Part shown: in pieces, positions 43,656 to 52,117 of the stretch | Numbering within the stretch: the stretch's first letter is position 1 | Layout: every line of letters begins with the position of its first letter | NCBI RefSeq assembly: GCF_016623615.1 | Contig: NZ_JAEHFX010000012.1 | Location: 1 to 64,000 of the forward strand | From: Adhaeribacter terrigena | GTDB taxonomy: Bacteria; Bacteroidota; Bacteroidia; Cytophagales; Hymenobacteraceae | Direction: 5' to 3' | Length of the DNA stretch: 64,000 nucleotides | Translations under genes and position numbers: made by a program | Notes under the pieces: model-generated | Told to the model about the DNA's origin: nothing | Seen by the model: only the letters and a program-made list of their open reading frames with translations | Databases searched by the model: none

Positions 43656-44318
43656 ATGGCCTTCCGCCTGGCTAGTCTTTTTCCCGATCCCGGTTATCCG
43701 GCGCCGCAGCCTTTCCGGCAAAACCGGCTGCTGAAAATGTACCTCGCCGTATTGGTATTTTTCTGGCTCTATACCGGTGCTACTGCCACAGATTTTATTA
43801 ACTGGATGCTTGAGAATTCGCTAACTATTCCGGCAGTGTATCTGCTGATTTTCTTTTACCCGAAACTGCCGTTCAGCAATACGAGTTACACGCTGATCCT
43901 GCTTTTCCTGTTACTACATTTGTATGGCAGCCAGAACGCTTACGCCAAAAATCCCTTCGGCTTCTGGCTGATGGAACAATTCAGCGCCAGCCGCAACCAT
44001 TACGACCGGATCGTGCATTTCTGTTTTGGGTTTTTATTGGTTTATCCCATGCAGGAAGTGCTGTATAAGGTTTCCGGGCAACGCAACTGGCTACTTTATT
44101 TTATACCAGTAGCGTTGGTGCTGCTCTTAAGCGCGTTTTACGAAATTGTGGAATGGCTCGTGGCCGACGTGTTTTTTCCGGACCTGGGCATGCAGTTCAT
44201 CGGGGCGCAGGGCGATATCTGGGATTCGCAGAAAGACATGTTCCTGGCAACCCTGGGAGGGTTTATAATGATTTTGTACGTGTTGCTTTGCCGGAAATTA
44301 AGCAACTCAAAACGCTAG
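43656..44318 (+). CDS. DUF2238 membrane protein (YjdF-like)
   Basis: A 220-residue protein with five or six hydrophobic helices and the family landmarks HYDRIVHFCFGFLLVYPMQEV and SAFYEIVEWLVADVFFPDLGMQFIGAQGDIWDSQKDM, including the acidic/His residues inside the membrane. Its function is unknown; an ion or metal link is only a guess from those residues. Its TAG stop is part of an AAAACGCTAG box half (44309-44318). The next gene (44320, minus) ends 2 bp beyond, so the two converge tightly. Confidence 0.88.
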   Translation: MAFRLASLFPDPGYPAPQPFRQNRLLKMYLAVLVFFWLYTGATATDFINWMLENSLTIPAVYLLIFFYPKLPFSNTSYTLILLFLLLHLYGSQNAYAKNPFGFWLMEQFSASRNHYDRIVHFCFGFLLVYPMQEVLYKVSGQRNWLLYFIPVALVLLLSAFYEIVEWLVADVFFPDLGMQFIGAQGDIWDSQKDMFLATLGGFIMILYVLLCRKLSNSKR

Positions 44319-44319
44319 C

Positions 44320-44793
44320 TTATTGCATCGGGAAAGTCTGGGCGCCTTGCATGGTTTCAATTTTCATCTCGGTTTTATTTATCCGGATGCGCACCAAATC
44401 GTTTTCTGCTTTTAAATTGCCTTTGCCCCGGTAATACGGGATCCTGGTTTTCATATAGGTTACAAATGCATCCGGTTTCATGCGTGCCGCTTTCATGGCA
44501 TCGTTATGCAGGGCGCGCTTTGCTGCCTGGTCCGGGGTAACTTCTTTCAGTTCTTCAGCCGTGGGCATGGGTTGGCGTTCCGTTTTGGTTTCCGGAATTT
44601 CCGGTTGGTTTCCTGTATCTGCAACCACATGGCTATCAACCGGAGTTTGCGCGCTTATTGCAGTGTCTGGCGAAGTGACCGGCTCAAATTCGTGGGGCTG
44701 GGTTGCGTTTTCCGGTCTGGAGTTTTCGCAGGAGAAACTGAAGATCAGGAAAAAAAACGCTATAAAAATACGGGCTAAAACTGACTGCTTCAT
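44320..44793 (-). CDS. Hypothetical lipoprotein
   Basis: A 157-residue protein with a signal peptide and lipobox SFSC (Cys about residue 22), then a low-complexity Pro/Thr/Glu linker (ATQPHEFEPVTSPDTAISAQ) and a small charged C-terminal region with DLVRIRINKTEMKIETM. No domain recognised. It converges on the DUF2238 gene. The linker suggests a periplasmic tether with a small folded end. Confidence 0.7.
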   Translation of the reverse strand: MKQSVLARIFIAFFFLIFSFSCENSRPENATQPHEFEPVTSPDTAISAQTPVDSHVVADTGNQPEIPETKTERQPMPTAEELKEVTPDQAAKRALHNDAMKAARMKPDAFVTYMKTRIPYYRGKGNLKAENDLVRIRINKTEMKIETMQGAQTFPMQ

Positions 44794-44860
44794 GGTGTTG
44801 TAAAGATAAACGCTGAAAGCTAAAAAACGCTATGCTCCGGAGCCGGAAAAGCGGGCCCGT

Positions 44861-44889
44861 AAAAAAAGCTGCTCCCATCCGGAAGCAGC
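44861..44889 (-). terminator. Terminator after the OmpA/glycine-zipper gene
   Basis: Minus strand stem GCTGCTTCC / GGGAGCAGC (one G.T) with a 4-nt loop and a run of seven T, 38 bp past the stop. Confidence 0.85.
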
Positions 44890-44927
44890 CTTATTTTAAC
44901 ATTCACTTTCAACAATTAAACTACTCG

Positions 44928-45617
44928 TTAGATCTGCCCTTTTTCGGCCGCTTTTTTCAGTTTTTCGTTTGCATAAATGGCAATTTCTACCCGGCGGTTG
45001 GCTTGTTTGCCGGCTTCGGTATTGTTGCTGGCCACCGGCATGCTCTCGCCGTAGCCTTCGGTAGTGATGCGGCTTGCCGAAATGCCCTGTTGGGTAGTAT
45101 AAGCCCGCACAGAACTGGCTCGACGTACCGACAACGATTGGTTATAGCCGGCAGTACCGGTGGCATCGGTGTGGCCCTGGATCAATACATTGGTATCGCC
45201 GTATTTTTTCAGGGTTTGCGCCAGCTCGGCAATGTTGCTTTGGGCCGTGGCGCTTAGCTGCGAAGAATTATGCGCAAATAAAATGCCCGAATCGAAGGTG
45301 ATCTTGATGCCTTCGCCTACGCGTTCTACTTTGGCGCCTTCCATTTCGCGTTTCAGCTCTTCGGCCTGTTTATCCATTCTGCGGCCAATAATGGCACCAG
45401 CTGCACCGCCAACCGCGGCTCCTACAATTACCCCGGCAGCGGTATTACCGGTTTTTTTCCCAACCACGCCACCAACTACCCCGCCCGCTACAGCCCCGAT
45501 CAGGCCGCCTTTAGTGGTTTTGGTCAGCTTCTTTTTCTGAGTGGTTTGTGCATAGCCCGAAGTAATGATAAAAACCAGAGCCATTAAAATCGCGACATAA
45601 GTTCTTAAAGTTTTCAT
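44928..45617 (-). CDS. OmpA-family protein with glycine-zipper domain
   Basis: A 229-residue protein starting at ATG 45617 (MKTLRTYVAILMAL); the frame upstream to 45686 lacks a signal. Signal peptide ends GYAQ. A glycine-zipper segment (GGLIGAVAGGVVGGVVGKKTGNTAAGVIVGAAVGGAAGAIIG) precedes an OmpA-like C-domain with LFAHNSSQL and NVLIQGHTDATGTAGYNQSLSVRRA, then TEGYGESMPVA and ANRRVEIAIYA. It binds peptidoglycan by the OmpA domain. It is a tandem paralogue of 45884-46618. It lacks a lipobox Cys. Confidence 0.9.
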   Translation of the reverse strand: MKTLRTYVAILMALVFIITSGYAQTTQKKKLTKTTKGGLIGAVAGGVVGGVVGKKTGNTAAGVIVGAAVGGAAGAIIGRRMDKQAEELKREMEGAKVERVGEGIKITFDSGILFAHNSSQLSATAQSNIAELAQTLKKYGDTNVLIQGHTDATGTAGYNQSLSVRRASSVRAYTTQQGISASRITTEGYGESMPVASNNTEAGKQANRRVEIAIYANEKLKKAAEKGQI

Positions 45618-45821
45618 AATGCTGAATTTTCGTTTGTAAAAGCCGGAAGCGGTTTTTTTTAATGATTGACTTCCTTTTCCGGGCAATAGGCAAGCCTTAT
45701 GCCAAACTTTATTTCCGGCCTTCTTTCAATTCGCACTGCAGCAGAATTGCAACCTGCTAAAAAAGCGGTTTCCAGTGCCTGAGAGAAGTTTTTTGCTTTT
45801 TAAGGGTATGTTTTTCCGGGC

Positions 45822-45860
45822 AAAAAAAAGCCGTTCCGGAATGTATCCGGAACGGCTTTT
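45822..45860 (-). terminator. Terminator after the second OmpA gene
   Basis: Perfect 14-bp stem AAAAGCCGTTCCGG / CCGGAACGGCTTTT with T8 on the minus strand, 24 bp after the stop at 45884. Confidence 0.93.
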
Positions 45861-45883
45861 CAGCGAATTTTTAAAGCTTTGGC

Positions 45884-46618
45884 TTATTTGATATCGCCGC
45901 GTTCAGCTGCTTTTTTCAGCTTTTCGTTTGCAAAGATCGCGATCTCTACCCGACGGTTAGCTTGTTTGCCGGCTTCGGTAGTATTATCGGCAACCGGGCG
46001 GGAAGAACCAAAACCTTGAGTTGTTACACGAGAAGGTTCAACGCCCTGGGAAATGGTATAATTGGCTACCGATTGCGCTCTTCTTTCAGATAAAGGCTGG
46101 TTAATGGCATCGGAACCGGTATTATCAGTATGGCCTTCTACAATTACGTTGGTATCGCCGTATTTTTTAAGCGTAGCAGCCAGCGTCTGGATGTCGGTTT
46201 TAGACTGCGGGCGCAGTTCGGCAGAATTCGTGGCGAACAGAATGCCCGAATCGAAAGTGATCTTGATGCCTTCGCCCACGCGCTCAACTTTAGCGCCTTT
46301 CATATCGCGGCGTAATTCTTCGGCTTGTTTATCCATACGGCGGCCGATCACAGCACCTGCAGAACCACCAACAGCCGCGCCAATAATAGCACCTGCCGCC
46401 GTGTTGCCGGCCATTTTACCAATTATGCCGCCAACTACCGCACCACCACCGGCGCCAATAATACCGCCTTTAGCGGTTTTGCTCATGCCCTTTTTTTCAG
46501 GCTCATTTTGATATGTACTGTCGCCGCCGGTTGGCATGGTGTTTTTGCTCGATTTACAGGCTGAGAATGCCATCATTACAGCTAAGAACAGAGACAGATA
46601 AACTTTAAGGATTTTCAT
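45884..46618 (-). CDS. OmpA-family lipoprotein with glycine-zipper domain
   Basis: A 244-residue paralogue of the previous gene, with near-identical zipper (GGIIGAGGGAVVGGIIGKMAGNTAAGAIIGAAVGG) and OmpA domain (NVIVEGHTDNTGSDAINQPLSERRAQS, TTQGFGSSRPVADN). Its signal ends in FSAC (Cys20), so this copy is a lipoprotein while the other is not. High similarity over about 190 residues indicates a tandem duplication. The gap of about 260 bp between them includes its own terminator, so they are separate transcription units. Confidence 0.92.
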   Translation of the reverse strand: MKILKVYLSLFLAVMMAFSACKSSKNTMPTGGDSTYQNEPEKKGMSKTAKGGIIGAGGGAVVGGIIGKMAGNTAAGAIIGAAVGGSAGAVIGRRMDKQAEELRRDMKGAKVERVGEGIKITFDSGILFATNSAELRPQSKTDIQTLAATLKKYGDTNVIVEGHTDNTGSDAINQPLSERRAQSVANYTISQGVEPSRVTTQGFGSSRPVADNTTEAGKQANRRVEIAIFANEKLKKAAERGDIK

Positions 46619-46901
46619 GTTTAATGGGTTATTTGGTTTTTAATAGCAATGTTTATTGGCTACACATACTCAATATCGTGCCAAAATGTTTAGATTAATA
46701 TAGGGAAATATATATTCTTTGCGGTGTTCTGGAATTGATTGCTGATTTTCAATTGATTAAAGTTTTAAAAATTTTCCAGGTAAATGTAACAGGCAATTTT
46801 CAAGCCGAAAAGCATAGCGTTTTCCAGGAGTTCTCTTTGTTTCCTGTGTTTTTAACAAAAAGAATGTCTATTTTCCCGGGAATATTCAAACCCTACTATT
46901 T

Positions 46902-47615
46902 ATGAAAAACAAACTTCTGGTCGCCCTGGCTTTTCTGGGTTTAGGTACGCCCGTAATTGCTCAGTCTTCAGATTCTGCTGAAACCAAAAACCATTTGGGC
47001 ATTATTGCCAGTCCTTCGCTCGATAAATTATTTGAAAGTAACCGTTCATTGCCGGTTGGTTTAATTTATAAGCGGCAGGTGAAAGAAAATCAGGCCTGGA
47101 GGTTAACTACAACTGGACAATACAACCAATATAGCGAACCTTTGAACCATAGCGGTGATCTGATGCACCGTAGGGATCATTCTGATTTTTCCGGAAAAGT
47201 AGCCTTAGGGTATGAGTGGCAACAAAAACTGAATAACCGTTTTCAATTCTATTATGGAGCAGATGCTGGCTTTGGTTATCAGAAAAATTCGGAAAATACC
47301 GAATTTGAAGAATATTATGACACGTGGCAAAATGAGTATATCATAATATTAAATAACCGTGAGACTAGTCAGCGTACATTAACCTATTTTCTGAAGCCTT
47401 TGGTTGGTTTGCAGTTCAAAATTAGTCAGAAATTGTATCTGGCCACCGAAACGAGTTTGAATCTGCAACATTCCCGGCATGAAATGAATTATTATCATAG
47501 CCGTTTTTTCAGTGATGGTAGTCCAGATACCTATGCAAATGATTCATATAAAAGCCGGGTTACCAGCGTTTGGTGCCAGCCACTCTCCAATATTCAGTTA
47601 GTTTATAAATTCTGA
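46902..47615 (+). CDS. Hypothetical outer-membrane beta-barrel protein
   Basis: A 237-residue exported protein (signal ends VIAQ). The mature chain has alternating strands with aromatic girdles (AWRLTTTGQYNQYSEPL, FSGKVALGYEWQQKL, FQFYYGADAGFGYQKN, LTYFLKPLVGLQFKI, LYLATETSLNLQHSR) and a final SNIQLVYKF, consistent with an eight- to ten-strand barrel. No family name. A box (46808-46823) lies 78 bp upstream. It converges on accD across a shared terminator. Confidence 0.78.
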   Translation: MKNKLLVALAFLGLGTPVIAQSSDSAETKNHLGIIASPSLDKLFESNRSLPVGLIYKRQVKENQAWRLTTTGQYNQYSEPLNHSGDLMHRRDHSDFSGKVALGYEWQQKLNNRFQFYYGADAGFGYQKNSENTEFEEYYDTWQNEYIIILNNRETSQRTLTYFLKPLVGLQFKISQKLYLATETSLNLQHSRHEMNYYHSRFFSDGSPDTYANDSYKSRVTSVWCQPLSNIQLVYKF

Positions 47616-47631
47616 TTTTCAGAAAAGACAT

Positions 47632-47668
47632 AAAAAAACCGGACAGCTTTTACACTGCCCGGTTTTTT
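47632..47668. terminator. Bidirectional terminator between the barrel gene and accD
   Basis: AAAAAACCGG / CCGGTTTTTT with extra CAG/CTG pairs and one A.C mismatch. On the minus strand it follows the accD-side box at 47674-47689. Confidence 0.88.
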
Positions 47669-47673
47669 GCTTT

Positions 47674-47689
47674 AAAACCCTACCGTTTT
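47674..47689 (-). repeat. AAACG box after accD
   Basis: On the minus strand AAAACGGTAGGGTTTT, 18 bp past the accD stop, then AAAGC and the terminator A-run. It shows that box orientation follows gene direction. Confidence 0.7.
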
Positions 47690-47707
47690 TCAGGCTAGGT
47701 TCAGGCG

Positions 47708-48613
47708 TTATTTTACTTTTTTAGTGCTTTTGGCTACCGTTTCGATTGCTGCCATTTCTGCGGTACCTTCCGGTTGCAGCATGGTCAGCAAATCAGTTAA
47801 TTGTTGTTTGAGTTGCTTGCGGTCTACAATAAAGTCCAGGAAACCGTGCTCTAAAACGAATTCGGCGCTCTGGAAACCTTTCGGCAGGTCTTTGCCAATA
47901 GTTTCTTTGATCACGCGCGGGCCGGCAAAACCAATTAAAGCGCCCGGCTCCGAAATATTGAAATCGCCGAGCATGGCATACGAAGCCGTTACGCCGCCCG
48001 TGGTCGGGTCGGTTAAAAGCGAAATATAAGGAATCTTGGCGTTGGCCAGCAAAGCCAGTTTGGCAGAAGTTTTGGCCATCTGCATCAAGGAGAAACCAGC
48101 TTCCATCATGCGTGCGCCGCCCGATTTCGAGATCATGAGGAACGGGATTTTGTGCGTGCGGGCATAATCAATGGCGCGGGCAATTTTTTCGCCTACCACT
48201 GAACCCATAGAACCGCCGATGAATTTAAAATCCATGCAGGAAACTACCAGGTCTACGCCATTCATTTTGCCGTGGGCGCTGCGTACGGCATCTTTTAAAT
48301 GCGTTTTGCGCTGCGTTAAGGCAATGCGGCTCGGGTAAGCCTGCGTGTCCACAAATTCCAGCGGGTCGGCTGAGGTCAGGTTCGGGTCCAGTTCTTCAAA
48401 CTTGTTGTCGTCGAAAAGGATCTCGAAATATTCGGCCGAATCGATGCGGTCGTGGTGGTTGCAGCTTGGGCACGTGTACATGTTCTTGCGGTGCTCGGCG
48501 GTATTGGTTACCGTTTTGCAGCTCGGACATTTATACCAAAGGCCTTCCGGAGTTTCTTTTTTTCCTTCGGTGGGCGTGATGATCCCTTTTTCTACGCGTT
48601 TAAACCAAGACAT
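47708..48613 (-). CDS. accD: Acetyl-CoA carboxylase carboxyltransferase subunit beta
   Basis: A 301-residue subunit that, with AccA, transfers the carboxyl group to acetyl-CoA in fatty acid synthesis. The N-terminal zinc ribbon CPSCKT...TCPSCNHH is at about 29-54, followed by the crotonase-like fold: [40 protein letters not shown] and [19 protein letters not shown]. The accA gene is not adjacent, as is usual in this phylum. It is preceded by the fba region with a strong terminator. Confidence 0.95.
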   Translation of the reverse strand: MSWFKRVEKGIITPTEGKKETPEGLWYKCPSCKTVTNTAEHRKNMYTCPSCNHHDRIDSAEYFEILFDDNKFEELDPNLTSADPLEFVDTQAYPSRIALTQRKTHLKDAVRSAHGKMNGVDLVVSCMDFKFIGGSMGSVVGEKIARAIDYARTHKIPFLMISKSGGARMMEAGFSLMQMAKTSAKLALLANAKIPYISLLTDPTTGGVTASYAMLGDFNISEPGALIGFAGPRVIKETIGKDLPKGFQSAEFVLEHGFLDFIVDRKQLKQQLTDLLTMLQPEGTAEMAAIETVAKSTKKVK

Positions 48614-48694
48614 ACAATATATTCGTTAAGCGCCAGGCGCAGTACCAAAATCAATTTCAAAAAAAGCGAGCCGTAAAATTAACGACTAAAAACG

Positions 48695-48747
48695 AAAAAA
48701 CGGCCGGTTGCTTCGCCTTTTTTTCGGGCAGCGCAACCGGCCGTTTT
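48695..48747 (-). terminator. Terminator after the class I aldolase gene
   Basis: A 15-bp perfect stem AAAACGGCCGGTTGC / GCAACCGGCCGTTTT with a 21-nt loop; the minus strand continues into T6. Confidence 0.9.
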
Positions 48748-48784
48748 GTTATTAAAAAAGCGTAAATCGCAACAAAGCAAATAC

Positions 48785-49843
48785 TTACGCTACTGTGATC
48801 TGGTTATCCAGGTAAACATCCTGAATAGCGTTCAGTAACTCCACGCCAACTTTCATGTCTTTCTGGAATGCCTTACGGCCAGAGATCAATCCCATACCAC
48901 CGGCACGTTTGTTAACTACCGCAGTACGTACTGCATCTGCCATATCCGATTCACCTTTCGATTCGCCACCGGAGTTGATCAGGCCGGCGCGGCCCATGTA
49001 GCAGTTCGCCACCTGGTAACGGGTCAGGTCGATCGGGTTGTCAGAAGAAAGTTTATCGTACATAGCCGGGTGCGATTTTGCGAAGTTGATCGCCTTGAAA
49101 CCGCCGTTGTTTTCCGGTAATTTCTGCTTGATGATATCGGCCTGAATGGTTACGCCTAAGTGGTTTGCCTGGGCAGTAATATCGGAAGCAACGTGATAAT
49201 CTACGCCGTCTTTTTTGAACGCATTGTTCCGCGCATAGCACCACAGAATAGTAGCCATACCCAACTGGTGCGCACGCTCGAAAGCTTCCGCAACCTCGAT
49301 GATCTGGCGGGAAGATTCTTCCGAACCGAAATAGATGGTTGCACCAACGGCAGCAGCACCTAAGTTCCAGGCTTCTTCAACTGAACCGAACATGATCTGG
49401 TCGAATTTGTTCGGGTAAGTTAAAAGTTCGTTGTGGTTGATCTTTACTACAAAAGGAATTTTGTGCGCGTATTTGCGGCTCATCATGGCCAAGTTACCAT
49501 ACGTAGTAGCCACGGCGTTGCAACCGCCTTCAATAGCCAGTTTAATAATGTTTTCCGGATCGAAGTAAATAGGGTTTGGTGCGAAAGAAGCACCGGCAGT
49601 GTGCTCAATGCCCTGGTCAACCGGCAGGATAGACAGGTAACCGGTACCCGCTAAACGGCCGGTGTTGTACAGCTGGCCTAAATTACGCAACACTTGCGGG
49701 CTGCGGTTGCTCTGACCAAAAACGCGGTCTACGAAATCCGGACCTGGCAAGTGCAGCATGTCTTTAGAGATCGTTTTACACTCGTGCGTAAGCAGGCTCT
49801 CGCCGTCTTTGCCCAACAGGGAAACAATATTATCGTGGTTCAT
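48785..49843 (-). CDS. fbaB: Class I fructose-bisphosphate aldolase, DhnA/FbaB type
   Basis: A 352-residue Schiff-base aldolase cleaving fructose-1,6-bisphosphate. Family blocks: [68 protein letters not shown], and the C-terminal [17 protein letters not shown] with [20 protein letters not shown] phosphate site. This archaeal/bacterial type is common in Bacteroidota. It is monocistronic with a -7 box TATATTTG about 50 bp upstream. Confidence 0.94.
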   Translation of the reverse strand: MNHDNIVSLLGKDGESLLTHECKTISKDMLHLPGPDFVDRVFGQSNRSPQVLRNLGQLYNTGRLAGTGYLSILPVDQGIEHTAGASFAPNPIYFDPENIIKLAIEGGCNAVATTYGNLAMMSRKYAHKIPFVVKINHNELLTYPNKFDQIMFGSVEEAWNLGAAAVGATIYFGSEESSRQIIEVAEAFERAHQLGMATILWCYARNNAFKKDGVDYHVASDITAQANHLGVTIQADIIKQKLPENNGGFKAINFAKSHPAMYDKLSSDNPIDLTRYQVANCYMGRAGLINSGGESKGESDMADAVRTAVVNKRAGGMGLISGRKAFQKDMKVGVELLNAIQDVYLDNQITVA

Positions 49844-49893
49844 CTGGGTATATAAAAGAGTTAAGGAATTGAATTCGGCTCCTAAATTTTGCG

Positions 49894-49901
49894 CAAATAT
49901 A
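49894..49901 (-). promoter_or_regulatory. Candidate -7 box for fbaB
   Basis: Minus strand TATATTTG followed by CGC, an exact TAnnTTTG, 50 bp before the ATG. The -33 element is weak. Confidence 0.45.
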
Positions 49902-50068
49902 GCGGTAAAAAGTTACCCGCCATAATTTCCGGCATCTGTTCGGCCGCAGTTTCGGGCGGAAAATCGATTATCCGGAACAAAAACCATGATCTGGTATGGC
50001 AAACCTTGTTTTAAAGCCTGTTTTTAGTTTTAGGGCCGAAAAACCTACCGTTTTATGCAGTACAGTTT

Positions 50069-50101
50069 TTTGCGTCCCGTTCTGGTTTTTAGTTATATTT
50101 G
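50069..50101 (+). promoter_or_regulatory. Candidate promoter of the coiled-coil OmpA gene
   Basis: TTTG (50069-50072), 21-nt spacer, TATATTTG (50094-50101): both elements of the Bacteroidota consensus with correct spacing, 30 bp before the ATG. This is the best promoter in the window. A box (50039-50054) lies just upstream. Confidence 0.65.
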
Positions 50102-50131
50102 TGAGCTATACTCTTTCATCTTTCAATACTT

Positions 50132-51124
50132 ATGAACACAACTTTTATCCGAAGCGCCTGCACGTTTTTGCTGGGCGGCGCCCTGCTTTCGGGTTGCGTA
50201 GCCTCTAAAAAGTACGACGACCTGCTGAGCCAGAAAATGAACCTGGAACGCGAAAAGGCCGAATGCGACAACAGCCTGGCTAAACTTCAGGCCGATAAGA
50301 AAAACCTGGACGAGCTTTACGCCGAATTAACCAAGAACAATAATAAACTGGTAGCTGATTCTATTCAGACGGGTATCATTCTGCGCAAAACCAAGCAGCT
50401 TTACAACGACCTGAACAACACCTACGACCGCCTGAACAAAAACCACGAAAAACTGCTGGCCAACAGCGCTTCCGAAACCACCAAATTATCGGGTGACCTG
50501 GCGCGCCGCGAAGCGGAAATGAAAGCCCTGGATGCCTCTTTAAATAAAAGCAAAGGCCAGATCGATCAGCTAAGCACCGACCTGAAAGCGCGCGAGGAAA
50601 AACTGAAAGAACTGCAGCGCATCCTGGACGAAAAAGACAAAGCCGTTGCCAACCTGAAAAACAAAGTGAACAATGCTTTGCTGGGCTTCAACTCCAAAGA
50701 CCTGACCGTGAACGTGAAAAACGGCAAGGTGTACGTGTCGCTTTCCGAGCAATTGCTCTTTAAATCGGGCTCTACTAAAGTGGATAAAAAAGGCGAAGAC
50801 GCGCTGCAGAAACTGGCCAAAGCCCTGAAAGACCAGGATGAAGTGAACGTGGTAGTAGAAGGCCACACCGACGATGTGCCGATCAGCAAAGCTTCGGGTG
50901 GCATTAAAGATAACTGGGACCTGAGCGTGTTGCGCGCCACCGAAATTACCCGTATTTTAGCCGACGCCGGTTTCCCGGGTGCCCGCATTACGCCAAGCGG
51001 CCGCGCCGATAACGTGCCTTTGGAAGCTTCTAAATCAGCCGATGCGCGCCAGAAAAACCGTCGCACCGAAATTATCTTAACTCCGAAACTGAACGAACTT
51101 TTCCAGATCCTGGAAACGAATTAA
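50132..51124 (+). CDS. OmpA-family lipoprotein with long coiled coil
   Basis: A 330-residue protein: signal with lipobox LLSGC (Cys22), a coiled coil of about 160 residues (LLSQKMNLEREKAECDNSLA ... KELQRILDEKDKAVANLKNKV), and a C-terminal OmpA domain (LFKSGSTKVDKKGEDAL, NVVVEGHTDDVPIS, LSVLRATEITRILADAGFP, RTEIILTPKL). It resembles flagellar-motor-type or Pal-like proteins that reach from the outer membrane to peptidoglycan. It stands alone, with box (51132-51147) and terminator just after the stop. Confidence 0.92.
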   Translation: MNTTFIRSACTFLLGGALLSGCVASKKYDDLLSQKMNLEREKAECDNSLAKLQADKKNLDELYAELTKNNNKLVADSIQTGIILRKTKQLYNDLNNTYDRLNKNHEKLLANSASETTKLSGDLARREAEMKALDASLNKSKGQIDQLSTDLKAREEKLKELQRILDEKDKAVANLKNKVNNALLGFNSKDLTVNVKNGKVYVSLSEQLLFKSGSTKVDKKGEDALQKLAKALKDQDEVNVVVEGHTDDVPISKASGGIKDNWDLSVLRATEITRILADAGFPGARITPSGRADNVPLEASKSADARQKNRRTEIILTPKLNELFQILETN

Positions 51125-51153
51125 TTGCCGGAAAACGGTATGTTTTTATAGTG

Positions 51154-51185
51154 AAAAAGTCAGGCCGCAAGGTCTGACTTTTTTT
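51154..51185 (+). terminator. Box-linked terminator after the coiled-coil OmpA gene
   Basis: Stem AAAAAGTCAG-g-CC / GG-t-CTGACTTTTT with a GCAA tetraloop, 6 nt after the AAAACGGTATGTTTTT box. Confidence 0.93.
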
Positions 51186-51290
51186 GTGGTTAGGTATTAC
51201 GCATAGAAACCACCTGTAAGAAAGCCGAAGCCTGTTAAGGTGCGTATAGGATATCCGGGAATTAAGATAATTCTGAAAGCAAGAACGGAT

Positions 51291-51998
51291 ATGAAAAAAG
51301 TTACCATACTTACAGCTTTTCTTTTTTGTAGTTACAAAGGGTTTGGTTGTATTACCTGCAACCGGCAGGTACAGGAAAATATCTATAATGCCGACTTTTT
51401 TCCGAACCTTTTCGTCATGCTTTCGGCCTTTATAGTGCTGGGAGGTTTGGTGGCTTTTCTAACCTATCTTTCTGCAAAAAGTCATAATAACCGGGTGGTG
51501 GCTAATCCGGACATAAACTATTTAGATCCGGTTCCGCTTACCACTGCTTCGCTTGTACTGGGTATTGGCTTGGGAGGCTTTATAGACGGCATTGTGCTGC
51601 ACCAGATCCTGCAGTGGCATGAAATGGTTTCTAATCGTATGCCGCCCGTAACGCTCACCACCAAAAGCGTGAACATGTTCTGGGATGGCATTTTTCATTT
51701 ATTTACCCTTATGGTCGTTTTTACGGGCATAATCTTACTCTGGAAACTGCTGCACCGGGAAAACATAGACCGGTCCGGGAAAATATTAGCCGGTGGCCTG
51801 CTTGCCGGCTGGGGCCTGTTCAATATTATTGAAGGTATTATAGATCACCATCTGCTGAAATTGCACAACGTAAAAGAAGTAACTGCCCATCCCGGTTTTT
51901 GGAATTTCGGCTTTTTAGGAATTTCAGTGCTGATGCTGCTTATGGGCTATTGGCTGGTTAACAAAAAAAGACAGATACCAGCAGATATTAGCCGATAA
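51291..51998 (+). CDS. DUF2243 membrane protein
   Basis: A 235-residue protein with five or six helices and the family marks GLGGFIDGIVLHQILQWHEM and SVNMFWDGIFHLFTLMVVFTG, both with paired His. A signal-like first segment with CITC Cys pair is odd for the family and could bind metal or form a disulfide. Start chosen at ATG 51291 (MKKVTILT); the frame from 51240 has no RBS-like or signal features. Its TAA is the first three bases of a TAAACAGTATCGTTTT box (51996-52011). Role unknown. Confidence 0.85.
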   Translation: MKKVTILTAFLFCSYKGFGCITCNRQVQENIYNADFFPNLFVMLSAFIVLGGLVAFLTYLSAKSHNNRVVANPDINYLDPVPLTTASLVLGIGLGGFIDGIVLHQILQWHEMVSNRMPPVTLTTKSVNMFWDGIFHLFTLMVVFTGIILLWKLLHRENIDRSGKILAGGLLAGWGLFNIIEGIIDHHLLKLHNVKEVTAHPGFWNFGFLGISVLMLLMGYWLVNKKRQIPADISR

Positions 51999-52016
51999 AC
52001 AGTATCGTTTTAAAAT

Positions 52017-52052
52017 AAGAAAGTCAGCGCTGTTACCAACGCTGACTTTCTT
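52017..52052. terminator. Bidirectional hairpin between DUF2243 and CorC-type genes
   Basis: Perfect 13-bp stem AAGAAAGTCAGCG / CGCTGACTTTCTT, with a T-run interrupted by one C. Boxes in opposite directions lie on each side (51996-52011 and 52058-52073). Confidence 0.82.
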
Positions 52053-52057
52053 CATGG

Positions 52058-52073
52058 AAAACGCTATCGTTTT
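52058..52073. repeat. AAACG box, palindromic copy
   Basis: AAAACGCTATCGTTTT, identical to the copy at 15748-15763 and similarly placed after a minus-strand gene and before a hairpin. Confidence 0.7.
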
Positions 52074-52117
52074 CAGATCAAAAACTAATCACGAATCATT
52101 ATTCCCTAATCACTAAA

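Noticed and set aside
46700-46740. Possible sigma-54 promoter (TTGGCACG...TTGA) upstream of the second OmpA gene, minus strand
   Set aside because: The spacing between GG and the second dinucleotide is one base short and the second element reads GA rather than GC, so the site would not fit the rigid sigma-54 consensus.
49996-50208. 70-codon frame overlapping the start of the coiled-coil OmpA gene
   Set aside because: It covers a box and the best promoter in the window and ends inside the OmpA signal peptide, so it is unlikely to be translated.
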